Notes: generated by a model not told the origin, from the sequence alone. Shown: positions 8,270-19,500, counted from the first letter of the stretch. The stretch is DNA of 64,000 nt from Planctomycetaceae bacterium (GCA_018699955.1 JABISG010000059.1:1-64000), one strand, 5' to 3'. Made by a program: numbers and translations.

Positions 8270-8836
8270 ATGAAAAACTCGCTACCGATTTTGTTTGCGC
8301 TGGGAACAGCAATCTGCTGGGGTTTATATGGACCGACAATCGCCAACGCACGCAGTCCCGAAAAACTTTGGAGTCCGTTCAAGCCCTATGTCGGAATCGG
8401 GCTGGCGTATATCGTTTGGGCTTTTGTTGGTGGGTTGGTTGTGATGTGGATGAAGGGCGACAGTTTTTCATTCAGTGGCAAACATTCTGCTGCGGGAATC
8501 TGGGGGTTTGGAGCCGGAACATTGGGAGCGTTGGGAGCGTTGAGCCTGACCGCCGCCATGATCAGCTTCGTCGGAAAACCCAAACCTCAACTGGTGATGC
8601 CGATTGTCTTTGGCGGGGCGGTGACCGTCTCGGCCATTGTTTCCTTCTTTCTTTACCGAGGGGAAGCGAAAACGAGTCCTTGGCTGTGGGTTGGCATTGT
8701 CGGCATGGCCGTGTGCATTGTGCTGGTGGCCTATAACACGCCGCATGGACATCCACCGAAAAAACCGGGGGGCGAAACTCCGGCAACGACGGCAGTTGAG
8801 GATTCAACGGCAGCGACGGCCGAATCATCCAGCTGA
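8270..8836 (+). CDS. small multi-TM protein, EamA/DMT-like
   Basis: A membrane protein of 188 residues with about five predicted TM segments (ILFALGTAICWGLYGP; VGIGLAYIVWAFVGGLVVMW; the Gly/Ala-rich GFGAGTLGALGALSLTAA; QLVMPIVFGGAVTVSAIVSF; LWVGIVGMAVCIVLVAY). The tail is low in complexity and rich in Ala, Thr and Ser. The pattern resembles half of a drug/metabolite transporter, which would have to dimerise. The start is set at ATG 8270, in front of the first TM. A TTG start at 8234 would add 12 unlike residues. Convergent with the parvulin gene after 28 bases. Substrate unknown. Confidence 0.75.
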   Translation: MKNSLPILFALGTAICWGLYGPTIANARSPEKLWSPFKPYVGIGLAYIVWAFVGGLVVMWMKGDSFSFSGKHSAAGIWGFGAGTLGALGALSLTAAMISFVGKPKPQLVMPIVFGGAVTVSAIVSFFLYRGEAKTSPWLWVGIVGMAVCIVLVAYNTPHGHPPKKPGGETPATTAVEDSTAATAESSS

Positions 8837-8864
8837 AGCGGGCGGCTGAGATCGATCGTCGAAA

Positions 8865-9803
8865 TCAATTCGTCGCGGGTTGCCACTCGATTTTCGCCCC
8901 TTTGCGCTGCTGGGCGACCAGGCGGGTCCATTCCTGTTGCGCCAAGGCGTTGTAAACCAGCGGGCGCACGTCTTCCAGGCTCAATTGGCCGGGGCGACGG
9001 TCGGTGACAGTCAGCAGATGCAGGCCAAACCGTGTGCGGATTGGTTCGCTGACCTCGCCTGCCTTTAATGGAAACGCTGCTCGGGAGAACTCGATGAGCA
9101 TCTTGCCGCGGTAAGGGAAGAAGCCAACGTCGCCACCCCGTTTTGCGCTGGGCGCAGCGGAATTCTCTTTGGCCGAATCGGCAAAGCTGATTTTTTCACC
9201 GACAACGTCCTGCCGAATCTTGCCGAGTGTTTCATTGGCCTGCTTTACTGTTGCTTCATCTGCGTTGACTGCAACCTTGAGAAATATCTGACTGGCGCGA
9301 ATCTCGGTCCCATCGAACTCCTGGCGATGTTTCTTGTAGAAGTCACGAAGTTGACCGTTCGTCACGACACGGCGCACGTAAATCTGCCAGGCAAGTGGCA
9401 GGGCCACCTCAGATCGCAACCGCGCGTCATCGAAACCGAGTTTCGCCAGTACGGCCTGTGGTTCATCGCCCCCCGCGCGAATTAACTCGTGAATTCGGGC
9501 GACCTGTGCATCGATTTCCGCTGCGGCCGGCGTTGCCCGTTGTTTCTCCAAATAAGAACGCATCAGCCGGCGATCAATGAGCTGTTCGAGCAACCGTTTG
9601 CGGGCTGCCGGCCGGGCTGCTTGTGGCACGCTGTGAGAAATCGCCAGGAATTCCAGGTCGCTGGCAGTAATGGGCGAACCATCGACCGTCACCCAAACCG
9701 AGTCTGACGACTGCTGGGCGACAAAAACCTGGTCCGCGTCCTGAGCGTGGGCAGCCGCGACATTCAGGCTCAGGATAACAACCACCGAGATCATGAGTCG
9801 CAT
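8865..9803 (-). CDS. exported PpiC-type peptidyl-prolyl isomerase (parvulin)
   Basis: About 312 residues. A Sec signal peptide begins MRLMISVVVILSLNVAAAHA. A SurA-like N-terminal helical region (about 30-160) and a parvulin domain follow (about 165-285, with IRASQIFLKV, GGDVGFFPYRG and FGLHLLTVTDRRPG). It probably isomerises prolyl bonds or chaperones proteins outside the cytoplasm, like SurA or PrsA. An upstream in-frame ATG at 9824 adds seven residues and cannot be excluded, because ribosome sites are weak at both. The open frame continues to 10172, but that part has no protein-like features and was left out. Confidence 0.88.
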   Translation of the reverse strand: MRLMISVVVILSLNVAAAHAQDADQVFVAQQSSDSVWVTVDGSPITASDLEFLAISHSVPQAARPAARKRLLEQLIDRRLMRSYLEKQRATPAAAEIDAQVARIHELIRAGGDEPQAVLAKLGFDDARLRSEVALPLAWQIYVRRVVTNGQLRDFYKKHRQEFDGTEIRASQIFLKVAVNADEATVKQANETLGKIRQDVVGEKISFADSAKENSAAPSAKRGGDVGFFPYRGKMLIEFSRAAFPLKAGEVSEPIRTRFGLHLLTVTDRRPGQLSLEDVRPLVYNALAQQEWTRLVAQQRKGAKIEWQPATN

Positions 9804-10017
9804 TGATACCGACCTGTATGTCATGTTCTTATTGTGACTGGGAAAAAGCGATCGGCTGCCTACGGCTGAACACCTTCGACAAACTTGCCGCGTGTTGCCC
9901 GCCCCATCATAAACGCGTTGCAGAATGCGCGTCAGATCAATCGTGCCGATTTCCAGCGAAACTCTGAAACCTGGAAGCCGCAGTTTCTCGTGAACTCTGG
10001 AACAAGTTTGTCGATGT

Positions 10018-10386
10018 TTACTGAATGCCGATGGCCGGCACAAGTTGACAGTCGGCATCGGCAGTTTGACCATCGCTTCCGCTCTCATCGGTCGGTGTGG
10101 AGCGCGCAATGTGCCGATCCACACGGAGTTCCAGCTTCTTGGCGGCTCGTTTCTGCTTGCGATTTGCCGCACCCGCTTGACGCCGTTTGGCCAGATGCCC
10201 CAGTCCGAAGTAGGACACGAATCCGAAAGCGCCTAACATGAACAGGCACATCTGCATTGTCGGATTGGGGGCTTTGCCGGCCGCACTGCCGATCAGAAAG
10301 GCGCTGATGATCAAAATCGAACTATGGCTGACCACTGCGCCTTTGGAATCACGTTTTTTCTGATTATTAGATTTGGATTGCCGCAT
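10018..10386 (-). CDS. small two-TM membrane protein of unknown function
   Basis: A 122-residue protein starting MRQSKSNNQKKRDSKG at an ATG with AGGAAA nine bases upstream. Two hydrophobic segments (SSILIISAFLIGSAAG and CLFMLGAFGFVSYFGLG) are followed by a Lys/Arg-rich stretch (LAKRRQAGAANRKQKRAAKK) and an acidic tail. The positive-inside rule places both termini in the cytoplasm. No family was recognised. It is divergent from nadE. Confidence 0.6.
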   Translation of the reverse strand: MRQSKSNNQKKRDSKGAVVSHSSILIISAFLIGSAAGKAPNPTMQMCLFMLGAFGFVSYFGLGHLAKRRQAGAANRKQKRAAKKLELRVDRHIARSTPTDESGSDGQTADADCQLVPAIGIQ

Positions 10387-10732
10387 GTCTTTGTTTCCTG
10401 TGGATTGAGCCTTTGGGGCGACTCTCGGACGGAATTCCCCCATGCGGGAATGTCGTCGCACAGTCCTTCATGAGAAGGTACGTCGCAAATGTCACTCTGT
10501 CAAAAAAACGCCCGAAAGTTGTCGTGCCGCCGCTGGAAATTGATCTACTGAAGTGCGGCAGGGATCGCTTCAAGGACAAGTGTCAGGAGGAATCTGCCGA
10601 TAGAATTGGCGTAATTGGCAAAGGGGGATTGACCGATCCGGTCTGCAGTGTAGACGGGAGTGGAATCCTGCCATTACTATCGGTCAACATTTGTCGGCAT
10701 CACAGAACGCTCATTCGGGGAGTTTAATAGAC
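10387..10732. other. divergent intergenic region upstream of nadE
   Basis: 346 bases without a supported gene. It contains a short palindrome GACCG-ATC-CGGTC (10631-10643) and a -10-like TACTAT at 10675-10680 without a matching -35. Nothing else stands out. Confidence 0.4.
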
Positions 10733-12394
10733 GTGCGAATTGCTCTGGCGCAGCTCAATCCAATTGTTGGCGATCTCCAGGGTAACGTCGATCTCGTGCG
10801 GAAGTCGGCCGAGCGGGCGAGCGAAGCGGGCGCTGATTTGCTGGTCGTTTCGGAGTTGGTCATCAGTGGCTACCCCCCGAAAGACCTGCTGCTTCGCGAG
10901 GGTTTTGTTGCAGCTTGTGACCGGGCCGTTGAAACGTTGGCAGAAATGGTGCCGGCGGACCTTGGAGTGCTGGTTGGTCATCCGAGCTGTTGGAATCAGC
11001 CGGACGGGCGGGTGGCGAACGCTGCCAGCCTGCTGGAAGGCGGACGTGTGCAGGCGACAATTCAGAAGTCGTTGCTGCCGAATTATGATGTCTTCGACGA
11101 AGAGCGTTATTTTCGTCCGGCCGATGCGATTGCGCCGATTGAATTTCGCGGCCATCAACTTGGCGTGCATATTTGCGAAGATGCCTGGTGGGGACAGCCG
11201 ACGACACCCTATCACACAGAACCCGCGTCTGTTGACAATCCGGTCGAGCAATTGGCGGCCGCCGGTGCCGACCTGTTTATTAACCTTTCGGCCAGCCCTT
11301 TTGAATTGGATAAACCGGGCCGACGAACACGGATTCTGCAGGCACACGTCAAACGGCATCCGCTTCCGTTCGTTTTTGTCAATCAAGTTGGAGGCAACGA
11401 CGACCTCGTGTTCGACGGACACAGCATGGTCGTCAACGCGGCCGGTGAGAAAGTTGTGCAACTGGCCGACTTTGCAGAAGACTTTCAGGTTGTCGATATC
11501 GGTCAGCTTCCATCGCCCGTCGAGAGAGATTCGTCGCCGCGCCCGTCAGCCATTCTCGATGCGCTGGTGCTTGGATTGGGCGACTACATGCGCAAGTGTG
11601 GCTTCACCGATTGCGTCCTCGGACTGTCCGGCGGCATCGACAGCGCACTTGCCTGTTACGTCGCCTCCCGTGCTGTTGGTCCGGAACACGTACACGGTTT
11701 GCTGATGCCAAGCCGCTACAGCAGCGAGCACAGCGTGAACGACGCCCGGCAACAGGCCGAAACTCTCGGCGTCGATTACGAGATCATCCCCATCGACGAA
11801 GTGCATAGCGCGTACGAACGGACGGTTGTGGTTGGCGACGATTTGACGAGCGAACCTGCCGGGTTGGCCGACCAAAACCTGCAAGCGCGCATACGCGGTG
11901 CGATGGTGATGACTCGCAGCAATCGGCACGGCTGGATGGCCTTGGCAACCGGCAACAAAAGCGAATTGGCCGTTGGCTACTGCACGTTGTACGGCGACAT
12001 GTGTGGCGGATTTGCGGTGCTGGCCGACGTCTTCAAACGCGATGTCTACGCCGTCTCCCGGTACATCAACGAACATCGCGAAGGCCGCGAGGCGATACCC
12101 AACAACATCATGAACAAGGCTCCGAGCGCGGAACTCGCCCCAGATCAGTTCGACCAGGACGTGCTTCCGCCGTACGATCTATTGGATGACATTTTAGAAG
12201 GGCTGATTGAACAGGAAGCTTCGGTGGCAACGCTCAGCCAGAAGTTCCCTGCCGAAACCGTTGCCTGGGTTGCGACCCGGCTCGATCGTAACGAATTCAA
12301 ACGCCGACAAATGCCGCCCGGAATCAAATTGTCGGCCCGAGCGTTCGGCAGCGGTCGCCGCATGCCGATGGCTGCCCGATTTGGCAATCCCTGA
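10733..12394 (+). CDS. nadE: glutamine-dependent NAD+ synthetase
   Basis: Two-domain NadE of 553 residues, catalysing the last step of NAD synthesis (nicotinate adenine dinucleotide + glutamine + ATP). The N-terminal nitrilase-fold glutaminase has its Glu41 ([12 protein letters not shown]), Lys112 ([11 protein letters not shown]) and Cys148 ([10 protein letters not shown]) triad. The C-terminal synthetase has the PPi-binding loop [12 protein letters not shown] at about residues 297-308 and the [12 protein letters not shown] signature. The start is GTG 10733 with GGGGAG ten bases upstream; an earlier TTG frame adds 14 unrelated residues. Single gene, convergent with the YdjY-type gene. Confidence 0.95.
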   Translation: MRIALAQLNPIVGDLQGNVDLVRKSAERASEAGADLLVVSELVISGYPPKDLLLREGFVAACDRAVETLAEMVPADLGVLVGHPSCWNQPDGRVANAASLLEGGRVQATIQKSLLPNYDVFDEERYFRPADAIAPIEFRGHQLGVHICEDAWWGQPTTPYHTEPASVDNPVEQLAAAGADLFINLSASPFELDKPGRRTRILQAHVKRHPLPFVFVNQVGGNDDLVFDGHSMVVNAAGEKVVQLADFAEDFQVVDIGQLPSPVERDSSPRPSAILDALVLGLGDYMRKCGFTDCVLGLSGGIDSALACYVASRAVGPEHVHGLLMPSRYSSEHSVNDARQQAETLGVDYEIIPIDEVHSAYERTVVVGDDLTSEPAGLADQNLQARIRGAMVMTRSNRHGWMALATGNKSELAVGYCTLYGDMCGGFAVLADVFKRDVYAVSRYINEHREGREAIPNNIMNKAPSAELAPDQFDQDVLPPYDLLDDILEGLIEQEASVATLSQKFPAETVAWVATRLDRNEFKRRQMPPGIKLSARAFGSGRRMPMAARFGNP

Positions 12395-12410
12395 TCGGTG
12401 CGATCGGACT

Positions 12411-13385
12411 TCAGTCGTTTGATTCCGGTTTAGGCAGTTTCTTGAAGACCGGCACCAATTCGACGGTGACCTCGGTGCCAATGGGCGGCACACGTTCGAC
12501 CCACGGCTCGAACAACAGGCTCGCTTCTCCCGAGTTGGAACTTTCGACGGCGACATCAATCATCGAGGTCGGGAAGTTTGCCAGGCAAATTATGTCGCCG
12601 TGTTCCGCGTTGTAGGTTTGCTTGCCGGTCTGTTCGTCAACAGTGAATCCACTTCCAGCGAAGACCCAATACGTATCGAATGGTCGCGGCAAGGTCCGTT
12701 CGTAGATTGTGTTGATCGCGACACGAAACGCTTTGTCCTGGCTGAGCGATAACAGTTTCTCGCGTTCTTCCTTCGACATGGACCCGTACCAACTCAATTC
12801 CTTGAACTTCTTGTCATACCGCAATTCACTTTCGTTGGCCAGGACGACGTTGTGCGGCAGTCGCGCGAGGGCTTGGCCGTAGAACCGTTTGGTGACGTAT
12901 CGAATCCACTGCTGAGCAGGCACGCGTTGCAGTCTGCCTTTCGCGTCTTTCCACTGCAGAAAGATGTCGATCCGTTGCCCCTTTGGCGGTATGAATTTGG
13001 GAACAAAGACCGCCGGCGATCCCTTCTCTGCCCCCAACTTCGCCAAGCCGGCATGAATCGCGTATGCTTGCGCATCGACCGACAAAATGGATTCGTGTTC
13101 CTTCGTCTGCTTCTTGCAGACCAGCATTTCCAGTATGCCCTCGCGGAGTACGACTTTTGTCTTAAGCAACACCCGCTTGCCGGCGACGTCCAACAGCACG
13201 GTTTCCTGCTTGTTCAGAGGGATTAGTTTGTCGTCAACGTCATCCTGCTTTGGGTTCTTCGCATCCACTGCGTCAGCGTTTGGCTGCGCCGCTGCGAACT
13301 GTGCAGGAATGCCGCACGCAAGCAGGATTGCGATCATGGCCGAACAAGTGGATCGATTCGCTAGAGTAAAACGCAGTTTCGACAT
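12411..13385 (-). CDS. exported YdjY-type domain protein
   Basis: A protein of 324 residues. The signal peptide runs through about residue 30 (SAMIAILLACGIPAQFAAA) and an acidic linker follows. The body resembles the YdjY domain common in planctomycetes, with LIPLNKQETVLLDVAGKRVL, VVLREGILEMLVC and GDIICLANFPTSMIDVAVES. ATG 13385 has GAGGAG six bases upstream, so the longer frame to 13625 is rejected. The function of YdjY domains is unknown. The gene stands alone, about 250 bases downstream of the alpha/beta hydrolase gene, and is convergent with nadE. Confidence 0.75.
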   Translation of the reverse strand: MSKLRFTLANRSTCSAMIAILLACGIPAQFAAAQPNADAVDAKNPKQDDVDDKLIPLNKQETVLLDVAGKRVLLKTKVVLREGILEMLVCKKQTKEHESILSVDAQAYAIHAGLAKLGAEKGSPAVFVPKFIPPKGQRIDIFLQWKDAKGRLQRVPAQQWIRYVTKRFYGQALARLPHNVVLANESELRYDKKFKELSWYGSMSKEEREKLLSLSQDKAFRVAINTIYERTLPRPFDTYWVFAGSGFTVDEQTGKQTYNAEHGDIICLANFPTSMIDVAVESSNSGEASLLFEPWVERVPPIGTEVTVELVPVFKKLPKPESND

Positions 13386-13637
13386 GATCGACTCCTCTTT
13401 CATTTCCGAACGACCCGGAACGGGCTGCCCCCAAGATTCTACTTTGAGACGATCTCGTTCGGAATCGCAAACGGCGTTCCACAGCTCGCTATTCCGTATT
13501 CGTAACGGAATTCCCGTGCGGGCGAGCAACTTAGGATTCTTGAGGTGGACCGGAACTGGCCACGGATGGACAGTCTTCCGACGCCGACGGGAGTCTACGT
13601 TGCATAGTGATCCGCTAAACCGCAAGCGAGATTGAAA

Positions 13638-14501
13638 TTATCGCGCCTCGATTCGATTGCACCAGTGGATCAGGTCGTCGAAAATCTGTTGGCGGTCTGG
13701 CTCGAATTCGAGCGTATGACGGGCGTCCGGGTATTCGATTGTCTGTTTTTGTGACGATTGTAAACGCTCGAACCATTGCCTCGACTTGTCGTTGTCGATG
13801 ATTCGGTCCTTGCCCGCCAGCATCAGCAATGCGGGGCAATCGATCCGCTGCTGTACCATCGCCACTTCGTCGTCCAGTTCCACACTGGCCTGTAACAACG
13901 AAACCGTTGCCTGTCGCAGCGACAACCGGTCGTCGCGAATGAACTGCTGCCATTCCGGTTCGTCGGTGAACATGGTCGGATCGCCCAATGGTATTGAAAC
14001 CAACTTGCGCTGCACCCCCAGCATGTCGGCAAGTTGCAGCCGCCAGCGTTGATGCCAGCTTGGTCGAACGCGAGCACAGATGCCGGGAGTCAACAGCGCG
14101 AGCGCATCGACCAATTCCGGCCGCCGCGCACATGTGACGGCCGCCAGTTTGCCGCCCCAACTTACGCCCGACAGAATCACCGGAGCGGTCGGTGCCTCTC
14201 GGTTGCGACGAAATCGGACGTCACCCAAAAACTGAACAACGTCATTCACCAACCGATCGGCGTGCGAGGCATGGCCGCGATCGCGATCGTTCAAACCGGA
14301 GCCACGGCGATCGAGAAACGAAACCTCGTAGCCGGCGTCCGCCAGTCGTCGGCAGGAGTATTCATACCAGCCGGCATGACTTTGAATACCATGCACCGCG
14401 ACGACATAACCGCGCGGGGGCGCTTCACACGGAGGATGAAACCGGTAGCGGAGATTGTAGCCGTCCGATGCCGTGAATTTCCGGACGTCGGATTCCGTCA
14501 C
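13638..14501 (-). CDS. alpha/beta hydrolase (monoacylglycerol lipase-like)
   Basis: A cytoplasmic hydrolase of 287 residues. The oxyanion loop is VAVHGIQSHAGWYEY, the nucleophile elbow is GVSWGGK (Ser), the acid is in LAGKDRIID (Asp), and the base is in DARHTLEFE (His). The pattern matches the serine aminopeptidase S33 / lysophospholipase group, which hydrolyses acyl esters. The start is GTG 14501, 22 bases after the stop of the DUF1501 gene, so the two are probably co-transcribed; its ribosome site is weak. The substrate cannot be deduced. Confidence 0.85.
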   Translation of the reverse strand: MTESDVRKFTASDGYNLRYRFHPPCEAPPRGYVVAVHGIQSHAGWYEYSCRRLADAGYEVSFLDRRGSGLNDRDRGHASHADRLVNDVVQFLGDVRFRRNREAPTAPVILSGVSWGGKLAAVTCARRPELVDALALLTPGICARVRPSWHQRWRLQLADMLGVQRKLVSIPLGDPTMFTDEPEWQQFIRDDRLSLRQATVSLLQASVELDDEVAMVQQRIDCPALLMLAGKDRIIDNDKSRQWFERLQSSQKQTIEYPDARHTLEFEPDRQQIFDDLIHWCNRIEAR

Positions 14502-14523
14502 GACATCACTCGCAGAAGTTTGT

Positions 14524-16425
14524 TCAACCGTCGAGCCGAGCCAGATGAATGTCGCGAATCACATCGCCGACGAGGGCCATGTCCGCGATCTGCCACTTCG
14601 GCGCTTCGACGGTGATTTCCATCGTCTTTGTGCCGGAGATCATGCTCGGGGGAAACGGAATCTGCCAGACCGATTTTGCACCGCCAGCGGCCAACTCGTC
14701 GGGAATTGGAATCGGCCGTCCCGCCAAACTCAACTGCACGCCATCGGCTGTGGCTGCTTCGGCCAACCGAAAGACCAGAAAGCCGTAATTGAAGTGCGGG
14801 TAGAAGTGGCCGAGATACTTGACGGTTGCCGGTTTCTTGCCCGGCCTGCGATGCCGTTTCAAACCGCGTCCCTCGGCAGCCGTCCATCCGGTCAACTGCC
14901 ATTCTTTTTCACTATCTGCGTTACCGAATTCACACACGATATACCGTCGGGCGCGTTCTTTCAGCATGCTGTGAAACGGACCAACTTCTACACCAGCGTC
15001 GATGCGGGGCGGCGGCGATGGCTGCGGTTTTGATTCGCTTCCAAGCAGCTTTTGAATCGGTTCGCCCAGCGCGAGAGGATACGGACGGCCAATGCGATCG
15101 TGCACCAACGTATTGTGAGGATCGTAGCCCAACAAATGGTAGATCGTCGCGGCGATGTCGTCCTGCGTCACTTTGTTCGCGGTGGGGTAGGCCGCCTGAT
15201 TGTCGGTTTCGCCGAACACCTGTCCGCCCGGCATTCCGCCACCCGCCATCACCACCGAGTTGCAAGGCCCCCAATGGTCACGGCCGGCGTTCTTGTTGAT
15301 CCGCGGCGTGCGGCCGAATTCGCTGTTCCAAACCACCAGCGTATCATCCAACATACCGCTCGCCTTCAGGTCTTCGAGCAAAGCGGCAATCGGTCGATCG
15401 ACGGCGGGCATCAACCGGTTCTTGAGTTCCTGGAAGTTGAGTGCGTGTGTGTCCCACGACGAGTCGATCGTCTTGACCTCACGATGCCAGTACACGGTGA
15501 CCAGCCGCACGCCCGACTCCACCAGTCGCCGCGCCATCAACACGCTTTGGCCGAAACTATGCCAACCGTACCGCCAACGTTCCTCGTCCGGAATCGAGGC
15601 GATGTCGAAGGCCCGCCGCGCTTTGGGCGAGACGACCATATCGAGCGCCTGACGATAGAAATCGTCCATTGTTTGCACGGACTGCGAACGCTCGGCCAAC
15701 CGGGCAACGTCTTCAATTTGTCCCAGCAGTTGTTGACGTCCGCGCATTCGGCCGGTGGACATTCCGCCCGGCAACCTTAACGAGGCAATCGAAAAGTCCG
15801 GTTCATCGGGATGATCGACGATTTGAAACGGATCGTATTTGCGACCGATGATTCCCGCCCCCTGTCCCGGCGTGACCTTGCCGGCGGTGGTGGCGATGAT
15901 GTCCGGCAACGCAACAAACGTCGGCATGCCTTCGCGATTCGGATTCAGCTTCGACAGCACCGAACCAAAATGTGGAAAGTCGGTCTCGCTGGCACTAAAA
16001 TTCTCGGCTCTCAATTCGTGCCGACGACCGGTGAGGCCGGCATGGGCGCCGGTCGAGTGGTTGTTATCTTCCTGGCCGACCGAGCGAATGATCGCCAGTT
16101 TGTCGGCATGTTGGGCGATGAGCGGAAAATGCTCGGAGATGTGAATGCCGGGTACGTTCGTCTCAATCGGCTGAAACTCGCCCCGATTGTCGGCCGGGCC
16201 TTCCGGCTTCAAATCCCACGTATCCTGATGCGCCGGCCCCCCCCACATGAACAGCAGGATGACGCGTTTGGCGCGGCCCAATGTTGCCCCGCCTGTTTGA
16301 TTTCCCTCACTTGCGAGCAGATCGGGCAAACCCAGACCCATCGTTCCCAGCGCGCCAGCCTGAATCGCTCGGCGCCGCGAGATGGAGTCACACAATTGCA
16401 GATGGCCGCTGTGAAGGTCAAGCAT
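14524..16425 (-). CDS. DUF1501 protein with extra C-terminal domain
   Basis: 633 residues. The N-terminus holds a Tat-like signal (SRRRAIQAGALGTMGLGLP) and then the DUF1501 hallmark LLFMWGGPAHQDTWDLKPEG. This family belongs to the alkaline-phosphatase/sulfatase superfamily and is greatly expanded in planctomycetes, usually next to DUF1549/DUF1553 genes, which are absent here. Conserved metal-site regions are recognisable (VWNSEFGRTPRIN, GRDHWGPCNSVVMAGG). Usual members are about 430-480 residues. Here about 150 residues are added, a beta-rich module (LAGRPIPIPDELA, MEITVEAPKWQIADMALVGD). The start is set at 16425 ahead of the signal. Confidence 0.85.
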   Translation of the reverse strand: MLDLHSGHLQLCDSISRRRAIQAGALGTMGLGLPDLLASEGNQTGGATLGRAKRVILLFMWGGPAHQDTWDLKPEGPADNRGEFQPIETNVPGIHISEHFPLIAQHADKLAIIRSVGQEDNNHSTGAHAGLTGRRHELRAENFSASETDFPHFGSVLSKLNPNREGMPTFVALPDIIATTAGKVTPGQGAGIIGRKYDPFQIVDHPDEPDFSIASLRLPGGMSTGRMRGRQQLLGQIEDVARLAERSQSVQTMDDFYRQALDMVVSPKARRAFDIASIPDEERWRYGWHSFGQSVLMARRLVESGVRLVTVYWHREVKTIDSSWDTHALNFQELKNRLMPAVDRPIAALLEDLKASGMLDDTLVVWNSEFGRTPRINKNAGRDHWGPCNSVVMAGGGMPGGQVFGETDNQAAYPTANKVTQDDIAATIYHLLGYDPHNTLVHDRIGRPYPLALGEPIQKLLGSESKPQPSPPPRIDAGVEVGPFHSMLKERARRYIVCEFGNADSEKEWQLTGWTAAEGRGLKRHRRPGKKPATVKYLGHFYPHFNYGFLVFRLAEAATADGVQLSLAGRPIPIPDELAAGGAKSVWQIPFPPSMISGTKTMEITVEAPKWQIADMALVGDVIRDIHLARLDG

Positions 16426-16560
16426 CGATATTTCTACAACAAGTGATTCGGGACTCGACTGGACGCATGATATCAGACAACGCCGATGATTGCGATATCC
16501 ATAGCTGCGACTCAACAAGTCGCAGTCGTCAGCGATGCATTGCATCGCAGCTGGAGGCGG

Positions 16561-16573
16561 AAACCCGGTTTCT
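16561..16573. repeat. partial copy of the AAACCCGGTTTCT dispersed repeat
   Basis: AAACCCGGTTTCT next to the stop of the large permease gene. It shares its core with longer copies at 23287-23306 and 28432-28451. Confidence 0.5.
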
Positions 16574-16578
16574 TCTCA

Positions 16579-19500
16579 CTACTCCGATCGCAGTGTTGCC
16601 AGAATCGGCGTGCTGACCGCTTCGGCGACGGCAATGAATGCCGCAATCATGCCGACAACAAACACGCCGGCCAGAATCGTTATCACCGATGTCCACGGCA
16701 CGTCGGCCCCGATGCTCAACAGATGGGGCGTCATCGCCAGCAGCGCCGATGCCGTCCCTGCCAACAGTCCCCACGTCAGCAGGAACGCGTTTTCCCACAA
16801 CACCAACCAAGCCAGATGGCCATTACGAAAACCGACCGCCCGCAGCAACGCCAACTCCGCACGGCGTTCAAACACATTTCGCAACATCACCGTCGCCAGT
16901 CCCAATGTTCCCAGTAACAGCCCCAATCCGCCCAACGTTTGGAATGTTGAGAGATATGTGTTCTGCACCGACAGAAAGTCGTCGAGACGTTTGGCGACCG
17001 GTTCGGCATCAAACCCGAAATCATTCAGGCCAGTTTCCAGAATGCTGGAAAGATCGTCCGCGTCTGCCACCGGGACTTCGATGAGGAAATACTCGAACCC
17101 CTTGCGGTCAGAATACAGTCGACGGAAGTTCTCATCCGACATCAACAGCACGCCCTGAAACACGCTGCCGTCGAACTGGCCGACAATCTTCAATTTGTAT
17201 TCCGGGTTCTCGTCGTCCGGGACATCAATCGTCGATCCCACTCCCTTGTGCAGGCTGTACTGCAGCGTGTTCATGTCGGCGAGAACGGGATAGATGGGGA
17301 TCGACTGCTTGGTGTTGACTGTTTCGTCTTCAAGTCGCTCTTCCAACAGCGTCCACGGGTTGTCCTGCTTCGCGCCGGAAAACTTGAACCCGCCGCGTTC
17401 AATCATCCGCTGCGGAACGCCGAGGACGGTCGGCAAATGTGTCTGATAGATGTTTAGACAACTGGCATTTTCTCCCGGCTTGACGTGGAACGGGAATACC
17501 TCCATCTCGGCCAGGAGTCGATTATTCCGTTCCGCGCGACTGATTGCCGATTGGTCTCCAACGGTTTTGTCAAAATCGAGCGCTCGTGTCTTCCGTGCCT
17601 GCTCGTCGTTGAGATCCTCGTAGATTGGCTGGCTGGTCTCCGCAACCAACGTGAAGCCGCCATTGCCGGAATTCATTTTCGGTTGCTCAACCGCTGGATT
17701 GCGATGCCCGGCCGCGATGGCGACGATGACAAACGTGGCCGAGGCAATCAATCCGGTCGTCAGGACACTGCGCTGGCGATGACGGGCGGCGTTCCGAATA
17801 CCGAGTCGCCCCATGCCGATCGCGCCGGAACCGCGGACGGCAGTCGAACGGTCGCTATCGAGCCAGGCCGATAGAAAAGTCAGCGATGCCGTCAACAACA
17901 ACACGCCAACGAGGAAAAACGAAACGACCTGCCAGGAGAATCCGCCAAACGCTTCGCGTTCGGAGAGCTGAGGAATTGACGCAGCGGCGATCAACATGAC
18001 AGCGGCGATCACGGAACAGGACAGGGCGATGATAGATGCTTTGCGACCGCGTTGCAGGCGGGCTTCGCCGGTCAGACTCGTCTCAACAGCGCCGGACAAC
18101 AGTTCCCGATTCGACAGCGCCCGCAACTGCCGCATCGCCCACCAGATTGCGACGGCTGCAACAACAACCGAACCGACGAAACCAATCAGCAGACTGAGCG
18201 GAGTGACGTGAACGAAGAGGAACTTTGTGCCGATTGCCCCGAACCACCAGGTCTTCAACCCGTAGACCATCATCCAGGCGTAACCGTAGGCGGCAAGCAA
18301 ACCGAGGCCGGCACCACTGCCGACGACGATTAAACCTTCGGTAAGAAAGAGTCGATTGACGCGTCGCGGGGCAAAGCCCACAGCCCCCAGCAACCCGACG
18401 TTCGTACTTCGCCGTTCGATACCGAGTCGGAACAGCAGGCCGATCAGAATCGTGGCCGAGGCGATTAAGAAAAAACTGAAGGCGATAAAGTAGACGGCGA
18501 AATCAGTCGTCCCGCTGGCAGCCGCAAGTTGCCGTTGCTTGACGGCATCGAACGCCATCCCGATCTCGTTCGGATCGATGGTATTCAGCACTTCGCGGCT
18601 GTAGATTTCGGCGCTCTCTTCGAGTGATTCCGCCTTGGGGGGCGAAACTCGTACTGACGTCAGTTGTCCGTAGCGGCTGCGCCAAAGAGTTTGAGCGGTG
18701 GACAATGTCACGAAGGCCTTCGGCGTCGCTCGGTATTCGTCCCAAAAATCATCATCCCGATCCGTCACTTTCTTCATGGTGAAGGGCGCGTCCCATTCGT
18801 CGAATGTTTCGACGTCGGTGATGCCCTTGACCGACGGTGTGAGGCCTGAATCGATGGCCGAACCGGTCATCTCGACGATGCCGCTCAGTTTGAATGTCCG
18901 TTTCTGCTCTGGTAAATCGCCGTGGTTTCCCACTTCGTAGTACCAGAGATTCACGTCATCACCGATGTGGACACCCAAATCGTCAGCCAGCCAACTGTCT
19001 AAGACAATCTCTTTGTCTGTCGGCGGACCTCCGGCTGCGAAAGTGAAAGCGTCGAAATCGGGCGGTTCAGCCATGTCGAGTCCTGCCACAATGGAATATC
19101 GCGAGAACTTCGCGGATTCCTTGCTGCCTGCGATTTTGTTTGCCAGATAGACGAGCGACGATGCGTGCTGCAGATCCAACCGCTCGGCAGTTCGTCGGCC
19201 GGCCGCTGCAAACTCAACCGAGAGAATCTGCTGCTCCGATTCCAGTGACAGGTATTGTCGTTTTTCATTGGCTGCGACGCGAAGTTCGAGGTCGGCCAGC
19301 GTCCATCGTTCGGTCAGCAGGTGCGTCAGTCGATTGGCCGCAGCGGGAGCTTTGTCACCTTCACGATCCGCTTTCGACTTAGCCGCGACGAACAACGTGT
19401 TGACACGGGCCGGCGTCACAGTGCGCGTCTTGCGGTCGCGCGTCTGGTTGAGGTCGAGCGCGCGCTGCAGTGTGTCGAGCGACATAAATGCGTTCATTGG

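Noticed and set aside
9804-10172. N-terminal extension of the parvulin gene
   Set aside because: The added sequence has no protein-like features and precedes a good signal peptide start.
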